A stretch of 64,000 nt of DNA from Rhizobium sp. BG4 (GCF_016864575.1 NZ_CP044125.1:1824501-1888500), one strand, 5' to 3'; numbered from the stretch's first letter, positions 48,883 to 59,408 are shown. A program made the numbers and translations. The notes: a model not told the origin generated them from the letters alone.

Positions 48883-49785
48883 ATGAGCCGAAATTCCCCC
48901 GCCCGTTCCCTTAGCCTGCGCCGCTCGGTGCTCAGCGTTCCCGCCATCAATGCCCGCGCATTGGAAAAGACCCATGTGCTCGATTGCGATGCCGTCATCT
49001 TCGATCTGGAGGATTCCGTCGCGCCGGAGAAGAAGGATGAGGCGCGGGCAAACCTGAAGGCGTTCTTCGCCGGTCCGGCGCTTGCGGGCAAGGAGAGGAT
49101 CATCCGTATCAATGCCCTCTCCTCCGGCTTCGGCCTTGCCGATATGGAGCTGGTGCGGGCTCTCGAGCCGGATGCCGTGCTGCTGCCGAAAGTGGACGAG
49201 CCGCAGGATGTGATGGCGATCAGCGACATGCTTGGCGATGCCGATGCCGCGGAAACGCTGCGGATCTGGGCGATGATCGAGACGCCGCGCGGCATCCTGA
49301 ATTCGGCGGCGATCGCCGAGTTCGGGCGGACAGCCGGGTCGAGGCTCGATTGCTTCGTCGTGGGCTTGAACGACCTGCGCAAGGAAACCGGCGTTCTGCC
49401 GCAGCCGGGGCGCACCTATCTGGTGCCGTGGCTGATGCAGGTGATCCTGGCCGTCAGGGCCTATGGGCTCGATGCGATCGACAGCGTCTTCAACGATTTC
49501 AAGGATGCGGATGCCTTCGAGGCGGAATGCGCCCATGCCCGCGCGATGGGTTTCGATGGCAAGATGCTGATCCATCCGGCGCAGATCGAAAGTGCCAACC
49601 GGCATTTCGGACCTGACGACGCTGCCATCCGCGAGGCCGAAGAGATTATCGCTGCCTTTGCCGATCCTGCGACTGATGGCCTCAACGTCATCAATTCAAA
49701 CGGCCGGATGATCGAGCGCCTGCATCTTGTCCAGGCGGAAAGTCTGGTTCATAAATCCCGCCTCATTGCTGAACGGAAATCATGA
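48883..49785 (+). CDS. HpcH/HpaI aldolase-citrate lyase family CoA-ester lyase
   Basis: TIM-barrel lyase of 300 residues in the CitE/malyl-CoA lyase family. It has LRRSVLSVPAINARALEK, the CoA and metal region VIFDLEDSVAPEKKDEAR, a glutamate-bearing IWAMIETPRGI and the C-terminal HPAQIESANRHF. The family cleaves or hydrolyses beta-methylmalyl-, malyl- or citramalyl-CoA; there are no other citrate lyase subunits nearby, so a citrate lyase role is unlikely. The DUF1737 gene starts two bases after its stop, suggesting coupling. Confidence 0.88.
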   Translation: MSRNSPARSLSLRRSVLSVPAINARALEKTHVLDCDAVIFDLEDSVAPEKKDEARANLKAFFAGPALAGKERIIRINALSSGFGLADMELVRALEPDAVLLPKVDEPQDVMAISDMLGDADAAETLRIWAMIETPRGILNSAAIAEFGRTAGSRLDCFVVGLNDLRKETGVLPQPGRTYLVPWLMQVILAVRAYGLDAIDSVFNDFKDADAFEAECAHARAMGFDGKMLIHPAQIESANRHFGPDDAAIREAEEIIAAFADPATDGLNVINSNGRMIERLHLVQAESLVHKSRLIAERKS

Positions 49786-49786
49786 C

Positions 49787-49993
49787 ATGAAGCTCTACCG
49801 CCTTCTGACCGGCCAGGACGATGCCGCATTCTGCCACCGCGTAACCGATGCCCTCAACAAGGGCTGGTCGCTGCAGGGCTCTCCCTCGGTGACCTTCAAT
49901 GCCGAGACCAAGCAGGTCATTGCCGCCCAGGCGATCGTCAAGGACGTCGAAGGCAAGGACTACCACCCGGATATGAAGCTCTCCGAGCAGTAA
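49787..49993 (+). CDS. DUF1737-like small protein
   Basis: 68-residue protein starting MKLYRLLTGQDDAAFCHRVTDALNKGW, which matches the DUF1737 pattern of a small alpha/beta domain with a conserved GW (LNKGWSLQGSP). The function is unknown. The ATG is one base after the stop of the CoA-ester lyase gene, so it is translationally coupled; extension upstream to 49727 would overlap that gene and is rejected. Confidence 0.8.
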   Translation: MKLYRLLTGQDDAAFCHRVTDALNKGWSLQGSPSVTFNAETKQVIAAQAIVKDVEGKDYHPDMKLSEQ

Positions 49994-49996
49994 GAT

Positions 49997-50434
49997 TTAC
50001 CGGTCGGCCGCCTCTTCGGCGCTCGCCTCGATACGCTCCATGTCGTCATCGCTGAGGCCAAAATGGTGGCCAATTTCGTGGATGAGGACATGGGTGATGA
50101 TATCGCCGAGCGTTTCGTCGTTCTCGGCCCAGTAATCTAGGATCGGGCGGCGATAGAGGCGGATACGGTTCGGCAGCTCGCCGGTTTCCATCGTGAACCG
50201 TTCCGAAATGCCTCTGCCCTCGAAAAGGCCGAGCAGGTCGAAGGGCGTTTCCAGCGCCATGTCCTCGAAAACGTCGTCGTCCGGGAAATCTTCGATCTCG
50301 ATCGTCAGATTGGCGGTAAGCGAACGGAATTCGTCTGGCAGGTGGCTGTAAGCCTCCATCGCCAGGGATTCAAATGTGCTGAGCGTCGGAGCATGGCGAT
50401 CGCGCCAATCCTCGCTCTGGTCTATGCGGGCCAT
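49997..50434 (-). CDS. Small zincin-like metallopeptidase (DUF1025-type)
   Basis: 145-residue, strongly acidic protein with a zinc motif HEIGHHFGLSDDDM near the C-terminus (HExxH plus a third His/Asp region), the pattern of minimal bacterial zincins of the DUF1025 group. The N-terminal part (PDEFRSLTANLTIEIEDFPDD) resembles the family. ATG 50434 is preceded by AAAGGGG. It has no signal peptide and is likely cytosolic. It is divergent from the SOS mutasome genes; a shared intergenic region of 164 bases contains the LexA box. Confidence 0.85.
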   Translation of the reverse strand: MARIDQSEDWRDRHAPTLSTFESLAMEAYSHLPDEFRSLTANLTIEIEDFPDDDVFEDMALETPFDLLGLFEGRGISERFTMETGELPNRIRLYRRPILDYWAENDETLGDIITHVLIHEIGHHFGLSDDDMERIEASAEEAADR

Positions 50435-50560
50435 CAAAAACCCCTTTCTCTGCCGCCCATATAGAACCTTTGTGAAGGATTTTCGAGTGTGGAATCAATG
50501 GCAGGAATAAATTCACAACAAACGGCTGTTGACTCTTCCGGCAAGCTCTGGAATCCATAA

Positions 50561-50575
50561 GAACATAACAGGAAC
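50561..50575 (+). promoter_or_regulatory. LexA (SOS) box upstream of imuA
   Basis: GAAC-ATAACAG-GAAC fits the alphaproteobacterial SOS consensus GAAC-N7-GAAC exactly. It lies 24 bases before the imuA start, which predicts DNA-damage induction of imuA-imuB-dnaE2. Confidence 0.9.
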
Positions 50576-50598
50576 AATTCTGATCTGGAGTGAACGTC

Positions 50599-51534
50599 AT
50601 GGCACAGACGGCCGTGACGCGCGAGCGGCTTTTTGCGCTCCGCGAAACCATTGCAAAGCTTGAAGGAAAACCGGCGCCGGCGCTTGCGGCAGCCGAACAG
50701 GAAGCGCTGGGTAAGGGAAATGCACCGCGAAAGAGGGATGAGACACCACGGTTCTGCTTTGGCATTCCGGAGCTGGACGAGGCGCTCGAAGGTGGATTGC
50801 CGCTCGATGCGCTGACGGAAATCCGCACGAAGATGTTTCTCGATGCTGGCAGCAGCAGCGGATTTGCGCTGGCGATCGCCGCAGCTTTGCAGCATCGGGC
50901 CGAGGAAAAAAATCCCGTCCTCTGGATCGCTGACAAGGTCGGCACGATCGAGGCAGGGGTGCCCTATGCCGTCGGGCTGAAGGATTTCGGATTGCGGCCG
51001 GAGCTTTTCCTGCATGCGAGCCCCAGAAAACTGGAGGATGCGCTCTGGCTTGCGGAAGCGGCGCTGGAAAGCGGCGCCTTCGTGACGACGATCCTGGAAA
51101 TCCGCGGCAATCCGAAATCCTTCGGCCTTGCCGAGAGCCGGCGCTTTCACCTGCGGGCGAAATCGGCCGGTCGGTCCCTGCTGCTGCTGCGGCAATCCGG
51201 AGAGGAGGAGGCAAGCAGCGCACATTTCCGTTTTCTTGCCGAACCCGCGCCCGCGAAGGAGCGGCCCCTGCCGGATGGTTCGATGCTGGGCGGCAGTATC
51301 GGCAATCCGGTCTTTCATCTTACCCTGGAGAAGAGCCGCAATCCGGCCCCCCTCTCCCTCTTCCTGGAGTGGAACCCCCATGACCGCCAGTTTCTCCCTG
51401 TCGAACAACCAGCCGTCACTCGCTTTCCAGAACAGCGGGCAGCGCATTCTGGCGCTGTACTTTCCGCATCTTTCGACCGACAGGATCGCCCGCAAGCGGT
51501 GGGGTCTCTCGTGGCGTTCGAAAAGGCGTCCTGA
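50599..51534 (+). CDS. imuA: SOS mutasome accessory protein ImuA
   Basis: RecA-fold protein of 311 residues, required with ImuB and DnaE2 for damage-induced mutagenesis. A family signature is FCFGIPELDEALEGGLPLDALTEI, where the P-loop is degenerate (DAGSSSGFALAIA), then VLWIADK, FHLRAKSAGRSLLLLRQ and FHLTLEKSRN. ATG 50599 follows GGAG by nine bases; GTG 50590 is possible. The last 52 codons overlap imuB in another frame. Confidence 0.9.
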   Translation: MAQTAVTRERLFALRETIAKLEGKPAPALAAAEQEALGKGNAPRKRDETPRFCFGIPELDEALEGGLPLDALTEIRTKMFLDAGSSSGFALAIAAALQHRAEEKNPVLWIADKVGTIEAGVPYAVGLKDFGLRPELFLHASPRKLEDALWLAEAALESGAFVTTILEIRGNPKSFGLAESRRFHLRAKSAGRSLLLLRQSGEEEASSAHFRFLAEPAPAKERPLPDGSMLGGSIGNPVFHLTLEKSRNPAPLSLFLEWNPHDRQFLPVEQPAVTRFPEQRAAHSGAVLSASFDRQDRPQAVGSLVAFEKAS

Positions 51535-52984
51535 GGCCGCTCCAATCGTCTGCTCTGGCCGCTCCGACAATACGATGCGGCTGACGGCGCTGGACGAGAA
51601 GGCGGAGAAACTCGGCCTCAAGAAGGGTCTCGGCGTCGCCGAAGCCCGCGCCATCCACCCGATCATCGATGTCGTGGAAGAAGATGCGGCAGCTGACAAA
51701 CGCCTGCTCGAGGCCGTCGCCGACTGGTGTGACCGCTATACGCCGCTGGTCGCTCTCGATGGCAAGGACGGGCTCTTCCTCGACATAACAGGCTGCTCGC
51801 ATCTCTTCGGCGGCGAGCGGGCGATGCTGAAGGATATCCTGTCTCGTCTTGCCGGCATGGGCTTCGACATCCGCGGCGCGATTTCCTCGTCACCGGGACT
51901 ATCCTGGGCCGTCAGCCGTTTCGGCGAAGGCGGGGTGATTGCGGAGGACGAGGCGCAAGCGGTTCTCGAGCCCCTGCCGGTCATGGCGCTGCGGCTGGAT
52001 GTATCTGTCATAGAGGCATTGCAAAAGCTCGGCCTGCGCTATGTCGGCGATCTCATGCAGGCGCCGCGCGCGCCGCTCACCCGCCGCTTTGGCGGCAGCG
52101 TTCTTTTGCGGCTCGATCAGGCATTGGGGCATGATGAAGAACCAGTCTCTCCGCGCCTGCCGGTCGCCAGCCTGTCGGCCGAGCGGCGGCTTGTTGATCC
52201 CATTGCCGCCGAAGAAGAGATTATCGCTCTTGCCAGCCAGGTCGCGCATTGCCTGAAACCTTCGTTCGAGACACAAGGCGTCGGAGGCCGGGTCTTCGAA
52301 CTGGTCCTGTTCCGGGTGGATGGATGCGTTTTCCGAATTGCGGCCGGGGCGTCCCGGCCTTTGCGGGATCCGCAGCGTATTGCCGGTCTGTTTTCCGAAC
52401 GCCTGACAGCAATTCATGACGATATCGATGCGGGATACGGTTTCGAAATCCTGCGGATCAATGTTCTCCGGCATGAGAACTTCCATAATGTTCAGGACGA
52501 TTTCGAAGGGGACAGGCAATCACAGGTCTCGCTTGCCGTCTTCGTCGATAAGGTATCGGCCCGTCTCGGCGAGGAATGCCTGACCCGTTTTGAATTGCGC
52601 GAAAGCCATATCCCGGAGCGGGCAACCTTTGCCGTTCCGGCCATTCAAGTCCTGGACAGAGCGCCGGTGGAGGTAACGCCACCCGCGGCAAAGAGCGAGC
52701 GGCCGGCTCGCCTGCTTCCGGCGCCTGAATTGATGGAAGCGTTTGCCGCAGAGGTTCCGGATGGCGCGCCGGCACATTTTCGCTGGAGGCGCATTCGTCA
52801 CCGCGTCCTGAAGAGCGAAGGGCCGGAGCGGATCGCCATGGAATGGTGGATCGATGGCGTCGGCGCCAAGGAGCGCGACTATTTCAGCGTCGAGGACGAG
52901 CAAGGATATCGTTTCTGGATCTATCGCGAAGGTCACTATGGGCCGGATACCCCGCAATGGTTCATGCATGGAATTTTCGCATGA
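51380..52984 (+). CDS. imuB: Y-family polymerase-like protein ImuB
   Basis: Catalytically inactive Y-family polymerase scaffold that links ImuA, the beta clamp and DnaE2. The 534-residue protein begins near [22 protein letters not shown], where active enzymes have an acidic motif (DMDAFFASVE-type); the later site reads [14 protein letters not shown], also without the catalytic Asp-Glu pair. Further Y-family features are [12 protein letters not shown] and the helix-hairpin-helix segment [20 protein letters not shown]. The ATG overlaps imuA by 155 bases, and the stop overlaps dnaE2 (ATGA). Confidence 0.9.
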   Translation: MTASFSLSNNQPSLAFQNSGQRILALYFPHLSTDRIARKRWGLSWRSKRRPEAAPIVCSGRSDNTMRLTALDEKAEKLGLKKGLGVAEARAIHPIIDVVEEDAAADKRLLEAVADWCDRYTPLVALDGKDGLFLDITGCSHLFGGERAMLKDILSRLAGMGFDIRGAISSSPGLSWAVSRFGEGGVIAEDEAQAVLEPLPVMALRLDVSVIEALQKLGLRYVGDLMQAPRAPLTRRFGGSVLLRLDQALGHDEEPVSPRLPVASLSAERRLVDPIAAEEEIIALASQVAHCLKPSFETQGVGGRVFELVLFRVDGCVFRIAAGASRPLRDPQRIAGLFSERLTAIHDDIDAGYGFEILRINVLRHENFHNVQDDFEGDRQSQVSLAVFVDKVSARLGEECLTRFELRESHIPERATFAVPAIQVLDRAPVEVTPPAAKSERPARLLPAPELMEAFAAEVPDGAPAHFRWRRIRHRVLKSEGPERIAMEWWIDGVGAKERDYFSVEDEQGYRFWIYREGHYGPDTPQWFMHGIFA

Positions 52985-55900
52985 GCCCGGCCTTCTTCGA
53001 GATCGGCGCGAAAACCAACTTCTCCTTTCTGGAGGGTGCCTCCAAGCCTGAGGAGATCGTCACCCAGGCTGCCCTTCTCGGTCTCTCCGGCATCGGGATC
53101 GCCGACAGAAATTCCGTGGCCGGCGTCGTGCGCGCCTATGCCCAGACAAAGGTCCTCCGCGGCAAGTATGAGCGAAAGCTGGCAGGCCGGCTGGAAAAGG
53201 GAGAAGAGGAAGAAGACATCCTGGATCCCGTGCCGTTTCAGCCGGGAGCGCGGCTCGTCTTCTGCGATCAGACGCCTGAAATCCTGGCCTACCCGAAAGA
53301 CCGGAAAGGCTGGGGGCATCTCTGCCGTCTGCTGAGTGCCGGGAACCTGAAAGAGGGGGCGGTAAAGGGAACCTGTCTTCTGGAGGAGGCGGATCTCATG
53401 GAATGGGGCGATGACATGATGCTTGCTGTCGTGCCCGATCCCAAGCTCATCAAGGACAGCGATGGGCGTGGCGTCTTCTTGGATTGCCTCCGCCGCCTCA
53501 AGGACCGCTTCTGTTCCAATCTCTTTTTGGCATTGACCCCGGCCTATAACGGTCACGATGCGCTGACATTTGCGGCCTTTGCCAATATGGCGGCAGACAT
53601 CGGTGTCCCGCTGATTGCGACCAATCAGCCGCTCTATCACGCAAGAACGCGCAGGCCGCTATCCGATGTGGTGACCTCCATTCGCGAGCATGTACCAATC
53701 CCCCGGGCTGGTTTTCTTCTCGCGCCGAATGCGGAACGCTATCTCAAGGAAGGCCGGGAAATGGTGCGGCTCTTCAGGAATTACCCGGAGGCGATCGAGA
53801 ACACCGGCCATTTTTTTGCTCAGCTGAAATTCTCCCTGGACGAGATCAGTCACAACTATCCGGAGGAGAACGCGCCCGGCGAAACCGCCTATGAAACGCT
53901 CGACCGGCTAACGCGGGCCGGTGCGGTGAAGCGGTATCACCCCGGTGAAGTTCCGAAGAAGATCCAGGATCAGATCGATTATGAACTCGATCTGGTCAGG
54001 CAGAAAAACTATGCATCCTATTTCCTGACGGTTCATCGGATCGTCCAGCATGCGCGCTACGACAAGAAGATACTCTGCCAAGGGCGTGGCTCGGCAGCCA
54101 ATTCCGTCATCTGCTATTGCCTTGAGATAACCGAAGTCGATCCTGCAAAAAGTACCTTGCTCTTCGACCGGTTCATTTCCATGGACCGCGATGAGCCGCC
54201 GGATATCGATGTCGACTTTGAGCATGACCGGCGCGAGGAAGTCATCCAGTTCATCTACGAGACCTACGGCATCAATCATGCCGGCCTCACGGCAGGGGTG
54301 ACCACCTACCGGACGCGCTCGGCGGGGCGCGAAGTGGCCAAGGCCTTCGGTCTTTCCGAAGATATTCAGTCGGCGATCGGCAGTCTGGTCTGGGGATGGT
54401 CGGACGATAGCCTGTCCGAGCGCGAGGCACGGGCGGCGGGTCTCGACATGTTCGATCCGATGACGAGAAACGTGCTGCAATATGCGTCCGAGCTCCTCTC
54501 CTTTCCGCGGCACCTGACGCAACATGTCGGTGGCTTCGTCATCACCCGCGACCGGCTCGACGAAATCGTGCCGATCATGAAGACGGCGATGCCTGGCCGC
54601 TACATGATCGAGTGGGACAAGGATGATCTGGATAATGTCCGGATCCTGAAAGTCGATGTTCTCGCACTCGGTATGCTGACCTGTCTGCGCAAGGCTTTTG
54701 CGCTGCTCGAGGATCACTATGGGGTCCGCAAGACGCTGGCCGATCTCGGCAACAGGGAGCATGGCGAAGAGGGGCGGCCTGTCTATGCGATGATGTGCCG
54801 GGCCGATACGCTTGGCGTCTTCCAGATCGAAAGCCGGGCGCAGATGAGCATGCTGCCGCGTCTCAGGCCCGACCGGTTCTATGATCTTGTTATCGAGGTG
54901 GCGATCGTGCGCCCAGGCCCGATCCAGGGCAACATGGTGCATCCCTATCTGAAGCGGCGAGAACAGTTCAAAAGCGGCGCCAAGATCGACTACCCGAGCC
55001 CGGAACTGGAATCCGTGCTGGAGAGAACACTTGGCGTTCCGCTCTTCCAGGAACAGGCAATGCAGATCGCCATCACGGCGGCAGGCTTCAAACCGGCCGA
55101 GGCCGACAAGCTGCGGCGCGCCATGGCGACGTTCAAGCGAACGGGCACGATCGGAAATTTCGAAAGCCGTTTTATCGAGGGGATGGTCGCCAAGGAATAT
55201 GACCGCGAGTTCGCCCAGCAGTGTTTCAATCAAATCAAGGGTTTCGGCGAGTACGGCTTTCCGGAAAGCCATGCGGCTTCCTTCGCGCTGCTGGTCTATG
55301 CCTCATCCTGGATGAAGGCCTATTATCCCGACGTCTTCTGTGCGGCGATGCTGAACTCGCAGCCCATGGGTTTCTATGCGCCGGCGCAGTTGGTGCGCGA
55401 CGCGCGTGAGCACGGCGTCGAGATCCGCGAGGTCGATATTAACAGCTCGGATTGGGACTGCCTGCTGGAGAAGGCGGCCTTCGATAAGAGCAAGGTCGAT
55501 TTCCGGCATGCCGGGATGCGCGATGTCATCCAATCAAAGCGCGCTGTTCGGCTCGGTTTCCGGCAGGTGAAGGGTCTCTCTGAAGACAGCATGCGGCGGC
55601 TCGTTGACATGCGTGGAAACGGTTATCGCTCGATCCACGACGTCTGGCTGCGCTCCGGCCTCAAGAAATCCGATATCGAAAGACTGGCCGATGCCGATGT
55701 CTTCGGGTCCATCGGGCTTACCCGGCGCGAGGCTCTATGGGCCGTGCGAGCTCTGGATGTGCAGAGCGCCGCCGAGAAGCTGCCGCTATTCGAATGTGCG
55801 GGTAAGGATGATCTGCAGATCGAGCCGGAGACACAGCTGCCGGAAATGCTGCCCGGTGAGCAGGTGATCGAGGATTATCGCTATCTTTCGCTGTCGCTAA

Positions 55901-56436
55901 AAGCGCACCCTGTCTCGTTCCTGCGTGAGGACTTCCGCAGGGCCGGCATAACCCGCAATGTCGATCTGCTTGAGGTCGCCAATGGCAGGCGGGTGACGAT
56001 TGCCGGGCTTGTCCTGGTCCGGCAGCGGCCGGGTTCGGCCAAGGGTGTCATCTTCATGACCCTGGAGGACGAAACCGGTGTCGCCAATGCGATCGTCTGG
56101 CCGACGGTGTTCGAAAAATATCGGTCTACCGTCATGGGTGCCCGGCTGGTGAAAATCCGCGGCAAGTTGCAGAGCCAGAGCGGCGTGATCCATACGGTTG
56201 TCGAGCACATCGAGGACATGACCCCGGCGCTTGGTATTCTCCAGCAGGAGGCCCGGCGGTTCGGGGCAAGCGACCGGTCGGATGAGGCCATGCGGCCGAC
56301 GGTTGATCACCGGCAGAAGAAGATCATGACAGCGCTGGAACGTGCAGGTCTGGAAAAACGCATGGCCGGAGAGAAGAGCGATAAGGAAGTGGCAGAAACC
56401 GTGAAAGTGATGCCGAGAGGGCGCAATTTCCATTGA
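52981..56436 (+). CDS. dnaE2: Error-prone C-family DNA polymerase DnaE2
   Basis: SOS-induced translesion polymerase of 1151 residues. It has an N-terminal PHP domain ([17 protein letters not shown]), the polymerase palm with the catalytic Asp pair in [15 protein letters not shown], the finger region GYGF-like [21 protein letters not shown], and a C-terminal OB-fold ([33 protein letters not shown]). The start codon overlaps the imuB stop (ATGA). It is slightly longer than many DnaE2 proteins, with a basic, low-complexity C-terminal tail. Confidence 0.95.
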   Translation: MSPAFFEIGAKTNFSFLEGASKPEEIVTQAALLGLSGIGIADRNSVAGVVRAYAQTKVLRGKYERKLAGRLEKGEEEEDILDPVPFQPGARLVFCDQTPEILAYPKDRKGWGHLCRLLSAGNLKEGAVKGTCLLEEADLMEWGDDMMLAVVPDPKLIKDSDGRGVFLDCLRRLKDRFCSNLFLALTPAYNGHDALTFAAFANMAADIGVPLIATNQPLYHARTRRPLSDVVTSIREHVPIPRAGFLLAPNAERYLKEGREMVRLFRNYPEAIENTGHFFAQLKFSLDEISHNYPEENAPGETAYETLDRLTRAGAVKRYHPGEVPKKIQDQIDYELDLVRQKNYASYFLTVHRIVQHARYDKKILCQGRGSAANSVICYCLEITEVDPAKSTLLFDRFISMDRDEPPDIDVDFEHDRREEVIQFIYETYGINHAGLTAGVTTYRTRSAGREVAKAFGLSEDIQSAIGSLVWGWSDDSLSEREARAAGLDMFDPMTRNVLQYASELLSFPRHLTQHVGGFVITRDRLDEIVPIMKTAMPGRYMIEWDKDDLDNVRILKVDVLALGMLTCLRKAFALLEDHYGVRKTLADLGNREHGEEGRPVYAMMCRADTLGVFQIESRAQMSMLPRLRPDRFYDLVIEVAIVRPGPIQGNMVHPYLKRREQFKSGAKIDYPSPELESVLERTLGVPLFQEQAMQIAITAAGFKPAEADKLRRAMATFKRTGTIGNFESRFIEGMVAKEYDREFAQQCFNQIKGFGEYGFPESHAASFALLVYASSWMKAYYPDVFCAAMLNSQPMGFYAPAQLVRDAREHGVEIREVDINSSDWDCLLEKAAFDKSKVDFRHAGMRDVIQSKRAVRLGFRQVKGLSEDSMRRLVDMRGNGYRSIHDVWLRSGLKKSDIERLADADVFGSIGLTRREALWAVRALDVQSAAEKLPLFECAGKDDLQIEPETQLPEMLPGEQVIEDYRYLSLSLKAHPVSFLREDFRRAGITRNVDLLEVANGRRVTIAGLVLVRQRPGSAKGVIFMTLEDETGVANAIVWPTVFEKYRSTVMGARLVKIRGKLQSQSGVIHTVVEHIEDMTPALGILQQEARRFGASDRSDEAMRPTVDHRQKKIMTALERAGLEKRMAGEKSDKEVAETVKVMPRGRNFH

Positions 56437-56609
56437 TCCCGCGAAAATGCAGCAAGATCAGATCGATAGATTTTCGCCGTGCAGGGTGCTCACCTTGATG
56501 TGAGCGTCCCGGGCATCTGGTGATGTTTTTTCATCTGGATTTTTTCTTGACACTCACCATCTTCTTTAGCAGAAAACACGATAGTGAATGTCATGTTTGG
56601 AATGATGAC

Positions 56610-56921
56610 GTGCTGGTCTGCAGCTGCAACTACATAACCGACAAGGAAATCCGTGAGGTTATCAACAGCCTTCTCGACGAAGACTGTTGGCAGCTGATCG
56701 TTCCTGCGAAGGTCTACCATGCCATGGAGAAGCGCGGCCGTTGCTGTGGTTGCTTCCCCAACGTCGTCGACATCATCATCCAGACTACCGAAGACTATCA
56801 TGCCCGTCGCCACTCGACGGAAGCCGAAATATTTGATTTCATGTCCCGCCTAAAAGAATTCCATGAGGAAAACAGGAGAGCGGACATTGAAAGGCGACAA
56901 AAAAGTCATCGAGCGGCTTAA
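56610..56921 (+). CDS. bfd: Bfd-type [2Fe-2S] bacterioferritin-associated ferredoxin
   Basis: Predicted 103-residue protein starting at GTG 56610 ([17 protein letters not shown]), matching the Bfd/BFD-like [2Fe-2S] module: CSC near the N-terminus and GRCCGCFP further on supply the four cluster cysteines. Bfd reduces iron in bacterioferritin and releases it. A longer frame from ATG 56523 would add an unrelated leader. A basic, charged C-terminal extension (about 35 residues) goes beyond the classical 64-residue form. It overlaps bfr by 35 bases, in keeping with a shared iron-storage role. No convincing Irr or RirA box was found upstream. Confidence 0.85.
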   Translation: MLVCSCNYITDKEIREVINSLLDEDCWQLIVPAKVYHAMEKRGRCCGCFPNVVDIIIQTTEDYHARRHSTEAEIFDFMSRLKEFHEENRRADIERRQKSHRAA

Positions 56922-57378
56922 CGAGGCGCTGTTCCTCGAACTCGGTGCAGTCAACCAATACTGGGTCCACTACCGCCTTCTCGAAGATTGGGGCTACACC
57001 AAGCTTGCGAAGAAGGAACGCGCCGAATCCATCGAAGAGATGCACCACGCCGACCGTCTCGTCGCCCGCATCATCTTCCTTGAAGGCCATCCGAACCTGC
57101 AGACGCTGGCGCCACTGCGCATCGGCCAGAACGTCAAGGAAGTGCTGGAAGCTGATCTTGCCGGCGAGTATGACGCCCGCACGGCCTACAAGAAATCCCG
57201 CGATATCTGTCACGATGCCGGCGACTACGTGTCCATGAAGCTGTTCGAAGAGCTGCTGATGGACGAGGAAGGCCATATCGACTTCCTGGAAACGCAGCTC
57301 GAGCTGCTGGAGAAGATCGGCGAAGCCAAGTATGGCCAGCTGAATGCCGATCCCGCCAACGAGGCGGAAGGTCACTAG
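56887..57378 (+). CDS. bfr: Bacterioferritin
   Basis: Haem-containing 24-mer iron-storage ferritin, 163 residues from TTG 56887 ([20 protein letters not shown]). This start puts the ferroxidase and haem residues at canonical positions: E18 in LFLELGAV, E51, M52 (haem ligand) and H54 in [12 protein letters not shown]; later GEYDARTAY and [11 protein letters not shown] give E94 and E127/H130. AGGAG lies eight bases before the TTG. ATG 56863 would add eight residues without family support. Confidence 0.93.
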   Translation: MKGDKKVIERLNEALFLELGAVNQYWVHYRLLEDWGYTKLAKKERAESIEEMHHADRLVARIIFLEGHPNLQTLAPLRIGQNVKEVLEADLAGEYDARTAYKKSRDICHDAGDYVSMKLFEELLMDEEGHIDFLETQLELLEKIGEAKYGQLNADPANEAEGH

Positions 57379-57386
57379 GATCAAAC

Positions 57387-57412
57387 AAAATGGCCGCGAA
57401 AGCGGCCGTTTT
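57387..57412 (+). terminator. Terminator after bfr
   Basis: AAAATGGCCGC pairs with GCGGCCGTTTT around a GAAA tetraloop, with one G-U pair. Beyond it, 57413-57584 shows no further gene. Confidence 0.9.
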
Positions 57413-57584
57413 CATATCCTGCTTTGGGTGCTCATCCGCCGCCGTCTTAGACCGCGTCTCTTATGGAGACATACCGCTGAGGCAATACGGCAGCGGTTTC
57501 GCCGGTAGTTTGGTCTCTGGCTCTGTGACTACCCTGCCCACAAAGCTGATCGACGATCTTGAACGTGGCGATCCGCTTGCCGTC

Positions 57585-58118
57585 TCAGTCCGCCGCCTTC
57601 AGCCCGGCGAGATGCGAGAACTCGGCGACAACCTGGTCGTAGACGGCGCGCTTGAATGGCACGATGAGGCCGGGCAGCTCGGCCATCGGCTTCCATTCCC
57701 AAGCGTCGAATTCGGGCTCGTGGCCACCGGGTGGCGGGTTGATGGCGATCTCGTTTTCGTTGCCTTCGAAGCGGAAGGCGAACCAGCGTTGGGTCTGGCC
57801 GCGGAACTTACCTTTCAGGCCGATGCCGATCAGCTGCGGCGGCAGGTCGTAATTGATCCAGTCGCTCGCCTCCGCGAGCAGCGAGACGGTTTTCATGCCG
57901 GTCTCTTCGTAGAGCTCGCGATAGGCAGCCTCCAGCGGGTCCTCGCCCTTGTCGATGCCGCCCTGCGGCATCTGCCAAAGCTGCGGCGAGCCATCATATT
58001 CGGAATTGCCGACCGGGATGCGGCGGCCGGCCCAAACCAGTCCTTCGCGGTTCAAGATCATCACGCCCACGCAGGGGCGGTAGGGCAGGTCTTCAGCCTT
58101 TACAGGCGCCTTGGTCAT
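57585..58118 (-). CDS. rppH: RNA pyrophosphohydrolase RppH
   Basis: Nudix enzyme that removes pyrophosphate from the 5' end of mRNA and so triggers decay. The 177-residue protein has the Nudix box [23 protein letters not shown], in which the G-x5-E-x7-REUXEE pattern is complete, and the RppH-type start [27 protein letters not shown] precedes the ATG. It is the last gene of the minus-strand envelope/RNA block, nine bases after the deacetylase-like gene. Confidence 0.93.
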   Translation of the reverse strand: MTKAPVKAEDLPYRPCVGVMILNREGLVWAGRRIPVGNSEYDGSPQLWQMPQGGIDKGEDPLEAAYRELYEETGMKTVSLLAEASDWINYDLPPQLIGIGLKGKFRGQTQRWFAFRFEGNENEIAINPPPGGHEPEFDAWEWKPMAELPGLIVPFKRAVYDQVVAEFSHLAGLKAAD

Positions 58119-58127
58119 TGCATCTCC

Positions 58128-59348
58128 TCAGGGCTTTTGCGGGTCGTTTGCGAGTGCGGCGACTCCGACGATCTCGATGCCGCGCATCGCCGCTTCTTCG
58201 CTCCACTTGGAGATGGCGTCAATGCTCTCGTCGAAAGCCGAGGCGACGCCGATCGCCTGGCCGTTGCGCTTGGCGATCCGTTCCAGCTCGTCGAGCTTCT
58301 GCATGATGGCGTTGACGTCGAGCTGGTTGTCCAGCTGCAGGTCGGCGAAGGCATAGGGCAGCTCGGTGCCCTTGGCGACAGCCTCGGTCTTCGACTGTGC
58401 CGAGGAGCCGTCGTCGAGGAAGAGCAGCCCGCGCTTGCCGATATCGCGCATCACCGGCTCCATAGCGTCGGGGTTCGACAGGAAGCGGCCGCCGAGATAG
58501 TTCATGACGCCGGTGTAGTTGGTGATCTCGCCCATCGCCTTGTGTAGGTTCTCGATATTCTTGGCCGGCGGTTTCGAGGTCAGCAGCGTTTCAGGGCCTG
58601 GATCGTTTGCCGGATAATCGAAGGGCTCCAGCGGCACCTGCATCAGGATTTCGTGGCCGCCGCGGCGGGCCTCCTGCATCCAGCGTTGCAGGCTGTTGCC
58701 GCTGGCGGCGAAGGCAAAGGTGATCTCTTCCGGCAGTTCCTTGATGGCGCGCTGCGTACCCGTCTGGCTGAGGCCAAGGCCGCTGACGACGATGGCGATG
58801 CGCGTGCCGCGGGCGCCGGACCACGGGCGTGCGTACTGGTCCATCGGGCGGCGTCCATCAGGACCGACGATCGGCAGACGTCCGAAGGGAGAGTCTTCCA
58901 GCAGCTTGTCGTTCGGCATCGCCGCCATGCGCGGATCCTGGCCGATCTGCGTCGCGTCGACCAACGCCGGACCATTGCCGTCGCGCGGGCGCGGACTGTA
59001 TTTGGTGACGACAGAGCCGTCGCCCGTCACCATCGTTTCGACATTGGCGCCTGAATGGGGATCGGAGCGTGTCATGCCGCTGGCAGGCTGCTTGTCTGGT
59101 GCGGGGGGCGTCTGGGCGGTATCCGTCGGCACGCCGGAAGAGCCTGTACCGACGACCGGCGGTGCGGGCTGCTTCTGCAGGCCGTCGTCGCGCATTGCTG
59201 TGTAAAGCGAGAAGCCGCCGATGGCGATCAGGCAAAGGCTGGCGGCGACCCGGCCGATGCGCAGGATGCCTGGCCTCCTCGGGCCAGATTTACGCTTCTG
59301 GCCAAGCGGTGCATGCAAATCCGTTCCCAATTTCCTCGCCCGCCCCAA
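58128..59348 (-). CDS. Divergent polysaccharide deacetylase family protein (YibQ-like)
   Basis: 406-residue protein with a basic N-terminus, one membrane segment (IGRVAASLCLIAIGGFSLYTA, residues about 30-50), a long proline/charged linker, then the DUF610 NodB-like barrel (RIAIVVSGLGLSQTGTQRAI, LQVPLEPFDYPANDPGP-type, GGRFLSN, LFLDDGSSAQS). Classical NodB metal motifs are altered, so catalysis is uncertain. The start is unclear: no ATG exists near, TTG 59348 is given, and TTG 59330 (MGTDLHAPLGQ) is an alternative with GAGG before it. It follows envC-ctpA, as yibQ follows envC in E. coli. Confidence 0.85.
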   Translation of the reverse strand: MGRARKLGTDLHAPLGQKRKSGPRRPGILRIGRVAASLCLIAIGGFSLYTAMRDDGLQKQPAPPVVGTGSSGVPTDTAQTPPAPDKQPASGMTRSDPHSGANVETMVTGDGSVVTKYSPRPRDGNGPALVDATQIGQDPRMAAMPNDKLLEDSPFGRLPIVGPDGRRPMDQYARPWSGARGTRIAIVVSGLGLSQTGTQRAIKELPEEITFAFAASGNSLQRWMQEARRGGHEILMQVPLEPFDYPANDPGPETLLTSKPPAKNIENLHKAMGEITNYTGVMNYLGGRFLSNPDAMEPVMRDIGKRGLLFLDDGSSAQSKTEAVAKGTELPYAFADLQLDNQLDVNAIMQKLDELERIAKRNGQAIGVASAFDESIDAISKWSEEAAMRGIEIVGVAALANDPQKP

Positions 59349-59408
59349 ACCGGGAAACAGTCAGAATCATCAGGCCGGATGTTACTCCGGCCTGATGCAA
59401 TCTCGAAA

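Noticed and set aside
56488..56505. GCTCAC / GTGAGC hairpin after dnaE2 as a terminator
   Set aside because: A six-base stem with no T tract downstream; could be chance.
56520..56609. Iron-response (Irr or RirA) box before bfd
   Set aside because: There is a -35-like TTGACA but no convincing palindrome of either type.
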